Shown here: in pieces, positions 30,402-38,929 of the stretch
Layout: each line of letters starts with the position of its first letter
Position numbering within the stretch: the first letter of the stretch is position 1
DNA from: Betaproteobacteria bacterium
GTDB taxonomy: Bacteria > Pseudomonadota > Gammaproteobacteria > Burkholderiales > Casimicrobiaceae
DNA length: 64,000 nucleotides
Direction: 5' to 3'
Assembly (NCBI GenBank): GCA_016861105.1
Contig: BOKS01000013.1
Location: 1 to 64,000 of the forward strand
Notes under the pieces: generated by a model
Told to the model about the DNA's origin: nothing
Databases searched by the model: none
The model's input: the letters and a program-made list of their open reading frames with translations, nothing else
Program-made: the position numbers and the translations under genes

Positions 30402-30760
30402 CGCGGGTACTCCTCGGGCGGCGGCGGCGCGTCGTCGCAGGTGTCCTCTCCGCGCGCGAAGCGGCCCTTGAGCGACAGCGCGAGCAGCAGCGCGGTCATC
30501 GCGAAGCCGATCACGATCGCGGTGAGCACCAGCGCCTGCGGCAACGGATCGGTGTAGTGCTCCAGCGTGGGGGCCGCGCCGGGCCGCAGGATCGGCAGCG
30601 CCCCGACCCTGACGCGCCCCATCGCGAAGATGAACAGGTTGACCGCGTACGACAGGAGCGTCAGGCCGAGCACGACGTCGAACGTGCGCCGGCGCAGGCA
30701 CAGCCACACGCCGCCCGCGGTCAGCACGCCGATCCCGGAGGACAGCAGCAGCTCGATCAT
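30398..30760 (-). CDS. mrpC: Na+/H+ antiporter subunit MrpC
   Basis: A 120-residue subunit homologous to NuoK, three helices: LLLSSGIGVLTAGGVWLCL, VVLGLTLLSYAVNLFIFAMG, and DPLPQALVLTAIVIGFAMTALLLAL. The conserved DPLPQALVLTAIVI is the family signature. Overlaps mrpAB and mrpD by four bases each. Confidence 0.95.
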   Translation of the reverse strand: MIELLLSSGIGVLTAGGVWLCLRRRTFDVVLGLTLLSYAVNLFIFAMGRVRVGALPILRPGAAPTLEHYTDPLPQALVLTAIVIGFAMTALLLALSLKGRFARGEDTCDDAPPPPEEYPR

Positions 30761-33537
30761 GCCGGCTCCCGCGCCCGCAGCAGCCCGGGGACCATCACGG
30801 CGAGCAGCGTCGCCCCGACGACGGCGAGGAACACGCCGACGTCGAACAGCGCGGCGCTCGCGAGGGGGACCTCGCCGACGACGGGCAGGACCGGGTGGCC
30901 GAACGTGCTGGTGAGGAACGGATAGCCGAGCACGATGGACGCACCGCCGGTGACGCAGGCCACCACGAGGCCCAGTCCGACCCACAGCTGCCAGGGCATG
31001 CGGCGCGCGTCGGGCTTCGGCCCCACGCCGGCCACGCGCGTCAGCACCAGGGCGGCGGCGAGCACGAGGCCCGCGATGAAGCCGCCGCCCGGCAGGTTGT
31101 GGCCGCGCAGCAGCAGGAACAGCGACACCAGCACCGCGAACGGCAGCACGAGCCGGGTGACCGCCTGCAGCAGCAGCGGATTGAACGCGCCGTCGCCGAC
31201 CGGCGGGCGGAACGACGCGGGGACGCGGAAGCGCGCGAGCAGCGCGTAGACGACGAGCCCGGCCGTGCCCAGCACGGTGATCTCGCCCAGCGTGTCGAAG
31301 CCGCGGAAGTCGACGAGGATCACGTTGACCACGTTCGTGCCGCCGCCCTCGGTCAGCGCGCGCTCGAGGAAGAAGGGCGCGATCGGCTCGATGCCGCGCG
31401 TCAGCACCGCGTAGCAGATCGCGGCGACGCCGGCGCCGGCCATGAGCGCGAGCGCGCCGTCCGTCCACTGGCGCCAGCGGGCGGACTCGGGCGGCGACTG
31501 CGGCGGCAGGTAGTAGAGCACGACCATCATCAGGATGATCGTCACGACCTCGACGAGCAGCTGCGTCAGCGCGAGGTCGGGCGCGGAGAGCACGGCGAAG
31601 GCGAGGCTCACCGCGAGCCCGACGGCGCCGATCGCGACCAGCGCCACCAGGCGCCTGCGGTAGTTGAGCACCGCGACGAGCGTGGCGGCGACGCCCAGTC
31701 CCCACACCGCCGAGGCCACGACCAGCGCGCTGGGGGACGCCTGCGCGCCGGCGCGGGCGACGGCCGTCTCGAAGCCCCAGCCGTGGCGCAGCAGCGGGAA
31801 GGCGGCCGCGGCGATGGCGACGACGACGATCCACGACACCATGCCCGGCAGGCGCAGGAAGGGCAGGCCGCGGACGAGCAGGCGCGAGGTCACGACCAGC
31901 CCGGACTGCAGCGCCTCGAAGACGCGCTTCCCCGGCAGGAGGACCGCGCGGAACGCGTGCAGGTCGGCGAAGCGCTGCAGCGCGAAGTACAGCGCCGCGC
32001 CGACCGCCAGCGCGGCGGCGCTCATCGCGAGCGGCAGGTTGAACCCGTGCCAGAGCGCCAGGCTGAACGGCGGGAGCGCGCCGCCGACGGCCGGCGTCGC
32101 CGCGATGCGCAGCAGCGGCCCGATCACGGCCTCGGGAAACACGCCGACCGCGACGCACACGACGACCAGCACCTCCACGGGGACGCGCATGAAGCGTGGC
32201 GGCTCGTGCGGCGCGTGGTCGAGTCCCTTCGGCCGCCCGTTGAAGAAGACGTCGTGGATGAAGCGCACGCTGTAGGCGACCGAGAACGCGGTCGCGGCCG
32301 TGGCCGCCACGGGGATCAGCACGCGCGCGAGGCCGGCCACCTCGAGCGCCAGCGTCTCGGCGAGGAACATCTCCTTCGACAGGAAGCCGTTCAGCAGCGG
32401 CACGCCGGCCATCGCGCCCGCCGCGACCATCGCCAGCGTCGCCGTGATCGGCATGAACGCCCACAGCCCCCCCAGCCTGCGCATGTCGCGCGTGCCGCTC
32501 TCGTGGTCGACGATGCCCGCCGCCATGAACAGCGACGCCTTGAACGTCGCGTGGTTGAGGATGTGGAACACGCCGGCGACCACGGCGAGGCGCGCGTTCA
32601 GGCCGAACAGCATCGTGATCAGGCCGAGGTGGCTGATCGTCGAGTAGGCGAGCAGGCCCTTGAGGTCGTGCTGGAAGATCGCGACCCAGGCGCCGAACGC
32701 CAGCGTGGCGAGCCCGGTCATCGTCACCAGCCAGAACCACTCGTCGCTGCCGGCCAGCGCGGGGTGCAGGCGCGCGAGCAGGAACACGCCGGCCTTCACC
32801 ATCGTGGCCGAGTGCAGGAAGGCCGACACGGGCGTCGGAGCCGCCATCGCGTGCGGCAGCCAGAACTGGAACGGCACCTGCGCGGACTTGGTGAACGCGC
32901 CGAGCAGCACGAGCACCAGCGCGGGCACGTAGAGGGGGTGGGCGCGGATCGCGTCCCCGGACGCGAGCACGCGGTCGAGGCCGTAGCCGCCGGCGATGTG
33001 TCCGACCAGCAGCACGCCGGCGAGCAGGCAGAGCCCGCCGCCGCCGGTGATCGCCAGCGCCATGCGTGCCCCGGCGCGCGCGTCCTCGCGGTGCTGCCAG
33101 TAGCCGATCAGCAGGAACGACGTGATGCTGGTCAGCTCCCAGAAGACGACGAGCAGCACGAGGTTGTCCGCCAGCACGATGCCGAGCATCGCGCCGGTGA
33201 ACGCGAGCAGCATCGCGAAGAACCGCGGCGCCGGGTCGTCCCCGCCGAGGTAGTAGTGCGCATACAGCACGATCAGCACGCCGATCGCGCCCACGAGCAG
33301 CGCGAAGGCGAACGCGAGGCCGTCCATGCGGAAGCCGAAGGGGACGCCCGGCAGCCACGGCACCGACTCGCGCAGCACGCGCCCCGCGGCCATCTCCGGC
33401 CCGCCGGAGAGCGTCATCAGCACGATCGCGAGCATCGTCGTCCCCGCGACCGCCGCGGCCGTCCGGCGCGCGCCGGAGGGCAGCGCCGCGACCAGCGCGG
33501 AGGCGACGAAGGGGGCGAGGACGATGGCGGCGAGCAT
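30757..33537 (-). CDS. mrpA: Na+/H+ antiporter fused subunit MrpAB
   Basis: A 926-residue membrane protein. The NuoL-like MrpA part has Glu in VFWELTSITSFLLIGYW, Lys in GAFTKSAQVPFQFWLPHAMAAPTPVSAFLHSATMVKAG and a long C-terminal MrpA extension (SAPDLALTQLLVEVVTIILMM). The last about 140 residues are the MrpB domain (LLQAVTRLVLPFAVLVSLFLLLRGHNLPGGGFIAGL). This A-B fusion is usual in proteobacterial Pha-type complexes, so no separate mrpB exists. The ATG at 33537 follows the exchanger gene by three bases. Confidence 0.95.
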   Translation of the reverse strand: MLAAIVLAPFVASALVAALPSGARRTAAAVAGTTMLAIVLMTLSGGPEMAAGRVLRESVPWLPGVPFGFRMDGLAFAFALLVGAIGVLIVLYAHYYLGGDDPAPRFFAMLLAFTGAMLGIVLADNLVLLVVFWELTSITSFLLIGYWQHREDARAGARMALAITGGGGLCLLAGVLLVGHIAGGYGLDRVLASGDAIRAHPLYVPALVLVLLGAFTKSAQVPFQFWLPHAMAAPTPVSAFLHSATMVKAGVFLLARLHPALAGSDEWFWLVTMTGLATLAFGAWVAIFQHDLKGLLAYSTISHLGLITMLFGLNARLAVVAGVFHILNHATFKASLFMAAGIVDHESGTRDMRRLGGLWAFMPITATLAMVAAGAMAGVPLLNGFLSKEMFLAETLALEVAGLARVLIPVAATAATAFSVAYSVRFIHDVFFNGRPKGLDHAPHEPPRFMRVPVEVLVVVCVAVGVFPEAVIGPLLRIAATPAVGGALPPFSLALWHGFNLPLAMSAAALAVGAALYFALQRFADLHAFRAVLLPGKRVFEALQSGLVVTSRLLVRGLPFLRLPGMVSWIVVVAIAAAAFPLLRHGWGFETAVARAGAQASPSALVVASAVWGLGVAATLVAVLNYRRRLVALVAIGAVGLAVSLAFAVLSAPDLALTQLLVEVVTIILMMVVLYYLPPQSPPESARWRQWTDGALALMAGAGVAAICYAVLTRGIEPIAPFFLERALTEGGGTNVVNVILVDFRGFDTLGEITVLGTAGLVVYALLARFRVPASFRPPVGDGAFNPLLLQAVTRLVLPFAVLVSLFLLLRGHNLPGGGFIAGLVLAAALVLTRVAGVGPKPDARRMPWQLWVGLGLVVACVTGGASIVLGYPFLTSTFGHPVLPVVGEVPLASAALFDVGVFLAVVGATLLAVMVPGLLRAREPA

Positions 33538-33540
33538 CCG

Positions 33541-34632
33541 TCACGGCCGCCGCGGCGGCGTCTTCAGGTTGCCCGCCAGCGACGAGGCGAGCGTCACCAG
33601 CGTCAGCGGAACGACGAACCACGCCATCGCGTCGGTGAACGCCGGCAGGCCCTCGTAGCGCTGCGCGGCGAGGACGAGGTAGCAGGTGTACGCGGCGTAG
33701 TAGGCGAGGAACACCCCGCCCTCCCAGCGCTCGATCGCGCGGCCCGTGAGGAAGACCGGCAGGCACGCGATCGCGACGGCGACCATCACCGGCAGGTCGA
33801 ACGACATCACCGACGCCGGCACCGGCACGTCGACGGGCGCCACGATCGCGCACACGCCCAGCACGGCGAGGATGTTGAACGTGCAGCTGCCCACGACGTT
33901 GCCCACCGCGATGTCGCGCTCCCCGCGCAGCGTCGCCACCACGGAGGCTGCGGCTTCCGGCAGCGACGTCCCGGCGGCCACGATCGTCAGGCCGACGACG
34001 AGCTCGGAGATGCCGACCGCGCGCGCCACGGCCACCGCGGCCTCCACCAGCCAGCGCGCGCCCAGCACCAGCAGCGCGAGCCCGGCGATGACCAGCGCGA
34101 CCTGCACGCCCCAGTGCGCGTCCCACCCGCCCGGCGCCCGTTCGCCGAACTCGCTCGCGTACTCGTTCTTCGTGGCGAGCGTCTCGCGCCGCGACTGCAC
34201 GATCAGGAACGCCGTGTAGACGGCGAGCAACGCGACGAACAGCAGCCCGTCGAGCCTGGAGATGCCGCCGTCGGCCGCCAGCGCGAGGAGCAGCAGCGAC
34301 GCCGCGATCATCACCGGGACCTCCTGACGGATCAGCTGCGCGTTCACCAGCAGCGGCGCCAGGACGGCGGACAGGCCGAGAATGAACAGCACGTTGAAGA
34401 TGTTGCTGCCGACGGCGTTGCCCAGCGCGATGGCGACCTCGCCCGAGCGCGCCGCCTGGACCGAGACCGCCATCTCGGGCGAGCTGGTGCCGAAGGCCAC
34501 GACGGTGAGGCCGACCACCAGCGGCGAGATGCCGAGCGAGAGGGCGAGCTTGCTCGCGCCGCGCACGAGCGCGTCCGCGCCGGCGACCAGCGCCACGACG
34601 CCGGCGGCCATCCACGCGAAGTGGATCAGCAT
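33541..34632 (-). CDS. CaCA-family sodium/calcium exchanger (YrbG-like)
   Basis: A 363-residue, about ten-helix exchanger with the two inverted alpha repeats of the family: alpha-1 GLTVVAFGTSSPEMAVSVQA with GNAVGSNIFNVLFILGLSAV, and alpha-2 GLTIVAAGTSLPEAAASVVA with GNVVGSCTFNILAVLGVCAI. Both catalytic Glu residues (SSPE, SLPE) are present. Such proteins export Ca2+ using Na+ or H+. It is followed by mrpAB with a three-base gap, so one transcript probably carries both. The cation pair is not determined by sequence; somewhat longer than E. coli YrbG through central loops. Confidence 0.93.
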   Translation of the reverse strand: MLIHFAWMAAGVVALVAGADALVRGASKLALSLGISPLVVGLTVVAFGTSSPEMAVSVQAARSGEVAIALGNAVGSNIFNVLFILGLSAVLAPLLVNAQLIRQEVPVMIAASLLLLALAADGGISRLDGLLFVALLAVYTAFLIVQSRRETLATKNEYASEFGERAPGGWDAHWGVQVALVIAGLALLVLGARWLVEAAVAVARAVGISELVVGLTIVAAGTSLPEAAASVVATLRGERDIAVGNVVGSCTFNILAVLGVCAIVAPVDVPVPASVMSFDLPVMVAVAIACLPVFLTGRAIERWEGGVFLAYYAAYTCYLVLAAQRYEGLPAFTDAMAWFVVPLTLVTLASSLAGNLKTPPRRP

Positions 34633-34725
34633 GCGCCGGTCCCGGCCGGCGGGCTGCGCCGCGTTCCCAGCCCCGCGGCCGAGACTTCCCTTCTGCCGGC
34701 GAAGTGTCGCATCGCCGGCCTCCGC

Positions 34726-35418
34726 TCAGGGGAGCAGCAGGATGTGGACCCGGTACGGGCCGTGCGCGCCGAGGACGATCGTCTGCTCGATGTCGCCGGT
34801 GCGCGAGGGCCCGGAGATCAGGTGGATCGCGCGGGGCACGACGGGGCCGAGCGCGCGCACCCGGGCGAACGCCTCCTCCATGCCGGGCACGATCTCGCGC
34901 GCGCTCAGCACGGCCACGTGGGTGTCGGGCAGCAGCGTCGTCGCCGTCGGCGTCGGTGGACTGCTGACGACCACCAGCGTGCCGGTCTCGGCGATCCCGC
35001 ACAGCGCGCCGGTGATGCCGAGCCGGTCGTGGCCGTGCGTCGGCCTCGCCTCGATCGCGAGCCCCGCGCCCGGCCAGTCGAGGTCGGCGAACTGCGGCCA
35101 GCACACGCCAGCGTGCGACTTCTGGCCGGCGATCGCGTCAGGCAGGCGCAGCGCATCGAGATAATGCGCGACGGCACGCGGGACCTCGGCGAGGCTCCCG
35201 AGGCGCTCGACGGTCGACTCCATGAGCGTCGCGCGCTCGACGAAGGCCTGCGCGAGGTCCTCCGGCAGCGTCGGCCGCGGTCCGTGGCCGTGCGCCGCGA
35301 CGTAGGCCTGCGCGCGCTCGGCGGCCGCCGGCCCCTCGCCGCGGCGGCCCAGCGCGCGGCGCACGCGCCCGAGGATCGCTTCCCGCGCCGCCGCGTTGCC
35401 GTCGATCGTCGTGGTCAT
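34726..35418 (-). CDS. lutC: LUD-domain protein LutC
   Basis: A 230-residue LUD-domain protein, the LutC subunit of the LutABC L-lactate dehydrogenase system. GITGALCGIAETGTLVVVSSP and LLPDTHVAVLSAREIVPGMEEAF are characteristic, with RAIHLISGPSRTGDIEQTIVLGAHGPYRVHILLL at the end. Starts at 35418, overlapping the stop of the aminotransferase gene. Together with LutA and LutB it is expected to oxidise lactate to pyruvate, passing electrons through the iron-sulfur clusters. Confidence 0.93.
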   Translation of the reverse strand: MTTTIDGNAAAREAILGRVRRALGRRGEGPAAAERAQAYVAAHGHGPRPTLPEDLAQAFVERATLMESTVERLGSLAEVPRAVAHYLDALRLPDAIAGQKSHAGVCWPQFADLDWPGAGLAIEARPTHGHDRLGITGALCGIAETGTLVVVSSPPTPTATTLLPDTHVAVLSAREIVPGMEEAFARVRALGPVVPRAIHLISGPSRTGDIEQTIVLGAHGPYRVHILLLP

Positions 35419-36638
35419 CGCGTGCAGCGCTTCACGAAGTCGGCCACCCGGGCGATCCCGCGCTCGATCGACTCGTTCGACGTCGCGTACGAGAAGCGGA
35501 TGTGCTGCCCGTCGCCCGGAACGCGGCGCCCGAAGTGGATGTCGGCGAGCACCGCCACCCCGGCCTCGTGCAGCAGGCGCTTGCGGAACTCCTCGGAGTC
35601 GGCGCACCCGGTCATCCGGCAGGCCTCGGTCACGTTCGGCCACGCGTAGAACGCCCCGCCCGGCATGCGGCACCGGACGCCCGGCACGCCGTCGAGCAGC
35701 CGCACGATCAGCTCGCGCCGCTCGAGGAACTTCGCGCGCATCGCCTCCGCGCCGTCCTGCGGGCCGTTGATCGCCTCGACGGCGGCCCACTGCGAGATCT
35801 GGGACGCGCAGGACTCGGTGTTGGTGATCCAGCGCGTGAACACCGGCGCGAGCGCACGGTTGGCGGCATAGCCGATCCGCCATCCGGTCATCGCCCAGGT
35901 CTTCGACGCGCCGTCGCACAGGATCGTGCGCTCCCGCATCCCAGGCCGCGTGGCGATCGACTCGAACGCGCCGTCGTAGGCGAGCCGCGAGTAGATCTCG
36001 TCGGCGAAGATCCACACCTGCGGGTGCTTCGCGAGCACCGCCGCGATCGCGTCGAGGTCGCCGCCGGACAGCAGGCCGCCGGTCGGGTTGTGCGGCGTGT
36101 TCAGGATCAGCAGCCGCGTCTTCGGGCCGATCTTCGCGGCCAGTTCCGCGGGGTCGAACGCGAAGCCGCGCGACTCGCGCAGGAACAGCGGCACCGGGAC
36201 GGCGCCGTTGGCGAGGATCTGCGACTCGTAGATCGGGAATCCCGGCACCGGGTAGATGACCTCGTCGCCGGCGCCGTGGTCGGTCACCGAGGCGATCGTG
36301 TACGCGATGAACGGCTTCGCGCCGCTCGCCACGACCACCTCGTCGGGGTCGACGGCGAGTCCGCGGCGCGCACCGATGTCCTTCGCGGCGGCCGCCCGCA
36401 GCTCGTCGATGCCCGCGGAGGGCGTGTAGCCGTGGCGCCCCGTGCGGATCGCGGCGATGCCCGCCTCCTGCACGTTCGCGGGCGTGGGGAAGTCCGGCTG
36501 GCCGATGCAGAAGGACACGATGTCCCGGCCGTGGCGCGCGAGCGCATTGACCTCGGCAAGAACCACGAACGCGTTCTCGGTCCCGAGCGACTCCGCGCGC
36601 CGCGACAGCGGCGGCACCGCCGGCACGCCCGCATTCAC
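35415..36638 (-). CDS. PLP-dependent aminotransferase, class I/II
   Basis: A 407-residue fold-type I aminotransferase. Visible are IGQPDFPTPANVQEAG, GYTPSAGIDELR, the cofactor-binding LNTPHNPTGG, the Asp of FADEIYSRL, the Schiff-base Lys of CDGASKTWAMTGWRIGYA and the C-terminal Arg of HIRFSYATS that holds the substrate carboxylate. The overall pattern is that of aspartate/alanine/aromatic aminotransferases of subgroup I-alpha. It lies between lutB and lutC with GTGA/ATGA overlaps on both sides, so it is co-translated with a lactate oxidation system; an enzyme making or using pyruvate (alanine) would make metabolic sense, but this is inference. GTG start at 36638. Confidence 0.9.
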   Translation of the reverse strand: MNAGVPAVPPLSRRAESLGTENAFVVLAEVNALARHGRDIVSFCIGQPDFPTPANVQEAGIAAIRTGRHGYTPSAGIDELRAAAAKDIGARRGLAVDPDEVVVASGAKPFIAYTIASVTDHGAGDEVIYPVPGFPIYESQILANGAVPVPLFLRESRGFAFDPAELAAKIGPKTRLLILNTPHNPTGGLLSGGDLDAIAAVLAKHPQVWIFADEIYSRLAYDGAFESIATRPGMRERTILCDGASKTWAMTGWRIGYAANRALAPVFTRWITNTESCASQISQWAAVEAINGPQDGAEAMRAKFLERRELIVRLLDGVPGVRCRMPGGAFYAWPNVTEACRMTGCADSEEFRKRLLHEAGVAVLADIHFGRRVPGDGQHIRFSYATSNESIERGIARVADFVKRCTR

Positions 36639-38050
36639 CGCCGTCCTCCGCCACGCTTCGCATACAGCTCGCGGAACGTGCGGCCGGACGGCGCCGGGAA
36701 GTCACGCTCCTGCGTCCAGCCGCCGGCCAGCGGCAGCCGGCGGATCGTGCCGTCGCGGCCGCCGAGGAAGCGCAGCGCGCGCGCGCCGATCCGGGTCGCC
36801 AGCGCGTACAGCGACGGGCGCTTCGCGACCCAGGCCCACGCCCGCACGCCCATCCGCTCGGGCCACGGCCGCAGGCGCCGCTCGAACGCCATCTCGCGCA
36901 GCTTGCGCTGCAGGTCGGGCAGCGGGATGCGCACCGGGCAGACGACGCCGCACTGGTTGCACAGCGTCGACGCCGCCGGCAGGTCGTGCGCGTGCTCGAG
37001 CCCGGCGTACATCGGCGTCAGGATCGACCCGATCGGGCCCGGGTACACCCAGCCGTACGAATGCCCGCCGACGTTCTGGTAGACCGGGCAGTGGTTCATG
37101 CACGCGCCGCAGCGGATGCAGCGCAGCGCCTCGCGCACCTCGCTGCCGAGCACGCCCGCGCGCCCGCTGTCGACGAGGATGAAGTACATCGCCTCGGCAC
37201 CGTGCGACTCCCCCTCGCGCCTGACGCCGGTCAGGACGTCGACGTAGTTGCTGATCGACTGCCCCGTCGCCGAGCGCGGGAGCAGCCGCATGAGCGTCGC
37301 CGCGTCCTCGAGCGTCGGCACGACCTTCTCGATGCCGGAGATCGCGACGTGCACGCGGGGAAGCGTCGTGCCCAGCGTCGCGTTGCCCTCGTTGGTGACG
37401 AGCAGCACCGAGCCCGTCTCGGCGATGAAGAAGTTGCCGCCGGAGATTCCCATGTCGGCCGTGAGGTAGTGCTCGCGCAGCACCCCGCGTGCCTCCAGGC
37501 AGAGCTCCTCGATCCCCGTCTTCAGCGGCGTGCCGTGCTTGCGGTGGAAGAGCTCGGCCACCTCCTCCTTCGACTTGTGCAGCGCCGGCCCGATGATGTG
37601 CGACGGCGGCTCGTAGCCGTTGATCTGGAGGATGTACTCGCCGAGGTCGGTCTCGACGACCGTGAGGCCGGCGGCCTCGATCGCCTGGTCGAGCCCCGAC
37701 TCCTCGGACACCATCGACTTCGACTTGATGATCTTGCGCACGCCGTGCCGGCGGGCGATCTCGAGCACCAGCGCGTTCACGTCCGCGGGGGTCTCCGCCC
37801 AGAGCACGGTCGCGCCCGCCCGGACCGCGTTTTGCTCGAACAGCGCGAGCCAGGCGTCGAGGTCGTCCAGCGCGCGCTGCCGGATCGCCATCCCCGCGTC
37901 GCGCGTTCCCTCGAAGTCGTCGAGCTCGGTGAGCGACGCGCGCCGCTTGGCCACGAACTTCCCCTGCATCTTCCGCAGGTTCGCCTGCAGCTGCGCGTCG
38001 TTCATGTTGCTGCGCGCGCGCGACTTGAAGTGCATCGAGGCGATCTGCAT
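36635..38050 (-). CDS. lutB: LutB/LldF iron-sulfur lactate-utilisation protein
   Basis: A 471-residue protein with an N-terminal LUD domain (KSKSMVSEESGLDQAIEAAG, GISGGNFFIAETGSVLLVTNEGN) and C-terminal ferredoxin-type 4Fe-4S sites CIRCGACMNHCPVY and CNQCGVVCPV (about 310-370), followed by a basic tail. It is the electron-carrying subunit of LutABC. ATG at 38050; the lutA stop lies three bases upstream. Confidence 0.95.
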   Translation of the reverse strand: MQIASMHFKSRARSNMNDAQLQANLRKMQGKFVAKRRASLTELDDFEGTRDAGMAIRQRALDDLDAWLALFEQNAVRAGATVLWAETPADVNALVLEIARRHGVRKIIKSKSMVSEESGLDQAIEAAGLTVVETDLGEYILQINGYEPPSHIIGPALHKSKEEVAELFHRKHGTPLKTGIEELCLEARGVLREHYLTADMGISGGNFFIAETGSVLLVTNEGNATLGTTLPRVHVAISGIEKVVPTLEDAATLMRLLPRSATGQSISNYVDVLTGVRREGESHGAEAMYFILVDSGRAGVLGSEVREALRCIRCGACMNHCPVYQNVGGHSYGWVYPGPIGSILTPMYAGLEHAHDLPAASTLCNQCGVVCPVRIPLPDLQRKLREMAFERRLRPWPERMGVRAWAWVAKRPSLYALATRIGARALRFLGGRDGTIRRLPLAGGWTQERDFPAPSGRTFRELYAKRGGGRR

Positions 38051-38052
38051 CG

Positions 38053-38793
38053 TCAGCCCTCCGCCGGCCGCCCGTCGCCGGCGAGCACCTCCGCGACGTG
38101 CAGGACGCGCGTGCGCGCGTCGCCCCGGCGGCGCAGCCGGCCCTCGACGTTCAGCATGCAGCCGAGATCGCCCATGACCACGGCGTCCGCGCCGCTGGCC
38201 GCGACGTGGCCGCACTTGTTGTCCGCGAGCCGCCCCGAGATCTCGCCGAACTTGACCGCGAACGTCCCGCCGAAGCCGCAGCAGGTCTCCGGCTCGGCCA
38301 TCTCGCGCACCGTGAGCCCGCGCACGTGCGCGAGCAGCGCCCGCGGCTGCGACTTCACGCCCATCTCGCGCAGCCCGGCGCAGCAGTCGTGGTAGGTGAC
38401 CGTGCCGTCGAAGCGCCCGGGCACGTCGGCGACCTTCAGGACCTCGACGAGGAAACGCGTCAGCTCCCAGGTCTTCTCCGCGAGCGCACGCGCGCGCGCC
38501 TGCGCCGCCGCGTCGTCGGCGAACAGCTCCTCGTAGTGCGTGCGGATCATCCCGCTGCAGGAGCCGGACGGCGCCACGAGGTAGTCGCAGGCCTCGAACT
38601 CGTCGATCACCTTGCGCGCGAGGTCGATCGCGTCGCGACGGTCGCCGGAGTTGTACGCCGGCTGGCCGCAGCACGTCTGCCCCGGCGGGACGTACACCTC
38701 GGCCCCGCCGCCCTCGAGCAGCCGCAGCGCGGCGAAGCCGATCGACGGCCGCATCAGGTCGACGAGACAGGTCACGAAGAATCCGACGCGCAT
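38053..38793 (-). CDS. lutA: LutA/YkgE cysteine-rich (Fe-S) protein
   Basis: A 246-residue protein with two CCG-type cysteine-rich domains: GQTCCGQPAYNSGD with APSGSCSGMIR, and YHDCCAGLREMG with PETCCGFGGTFAVKF and DLGCMLN. These domains bind an iron-sulfur cluster or partner in heterodisulfide-reductase-like and lactate/glycolate oxidase complexes. First gene of the lutA-lutB-aminotransferase-lutC operon; GGAAGGG precedes the ATG at 38793. The 136 bases between it and nuoN hold no recognisable gene. Confidence 0.95.
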   Translation of the reverse strand: MRVGFFVTCLVDLMRPSIGFAALRLLEGGGAEVYVPPGQTCCGQPAYNSGDRRDAIDLARKVIDEFEACDYLVAPSGSCSGMIRTHYEELFADDAAAQARARALAEKTWELTRFLVEVLKVADVPGRFDGTVTYHDCCAGLREMGVKSQPRALLAHVRGLTVREMAEPETCCGFGGTFAVKFGEISGRLADNKCGHVAASGADAVVMGDLGCMLNVEGRLRRRGDARTRVLHVAEVLAGDGRPAEG

Positions 38794-38929
38794 GGCACCC
38801 TTCCCCAGCCCGTTCGATGGTATCACGCAGCCCTCGTCGCGCCGGCCGCGCCGCCGCCGCCGTCCAGCGCTCCCGCCGCGCCCGTGCGGCCGCACGCGCG
38901 CCCGCGGCACCGCGATCGCCGGCCCGGCG

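Noticed and set aside
34633..34725. A possible riboswitch upstream of the cation exchanger
   Set aside because: No conserved motif of a manganese or magnesium riboswitch could be recognised in 93 bases.
30398..35104. A minus-strand frame of about 1570 codons spanning several genes
   Set aside because: Only its last part (MrpC) matches a family. The rest is an out-of-frame reading of mrpAB and the exchanger.
30895..35649. A plus-strand frame of about 1580 codons opposite mrpAB, the exchanger and lutC
   Set aside because: It is a low-complexity Arg/Glu/Gln/His-rich shadow of the minus-strand membrane proteins, with no domain recognisable.
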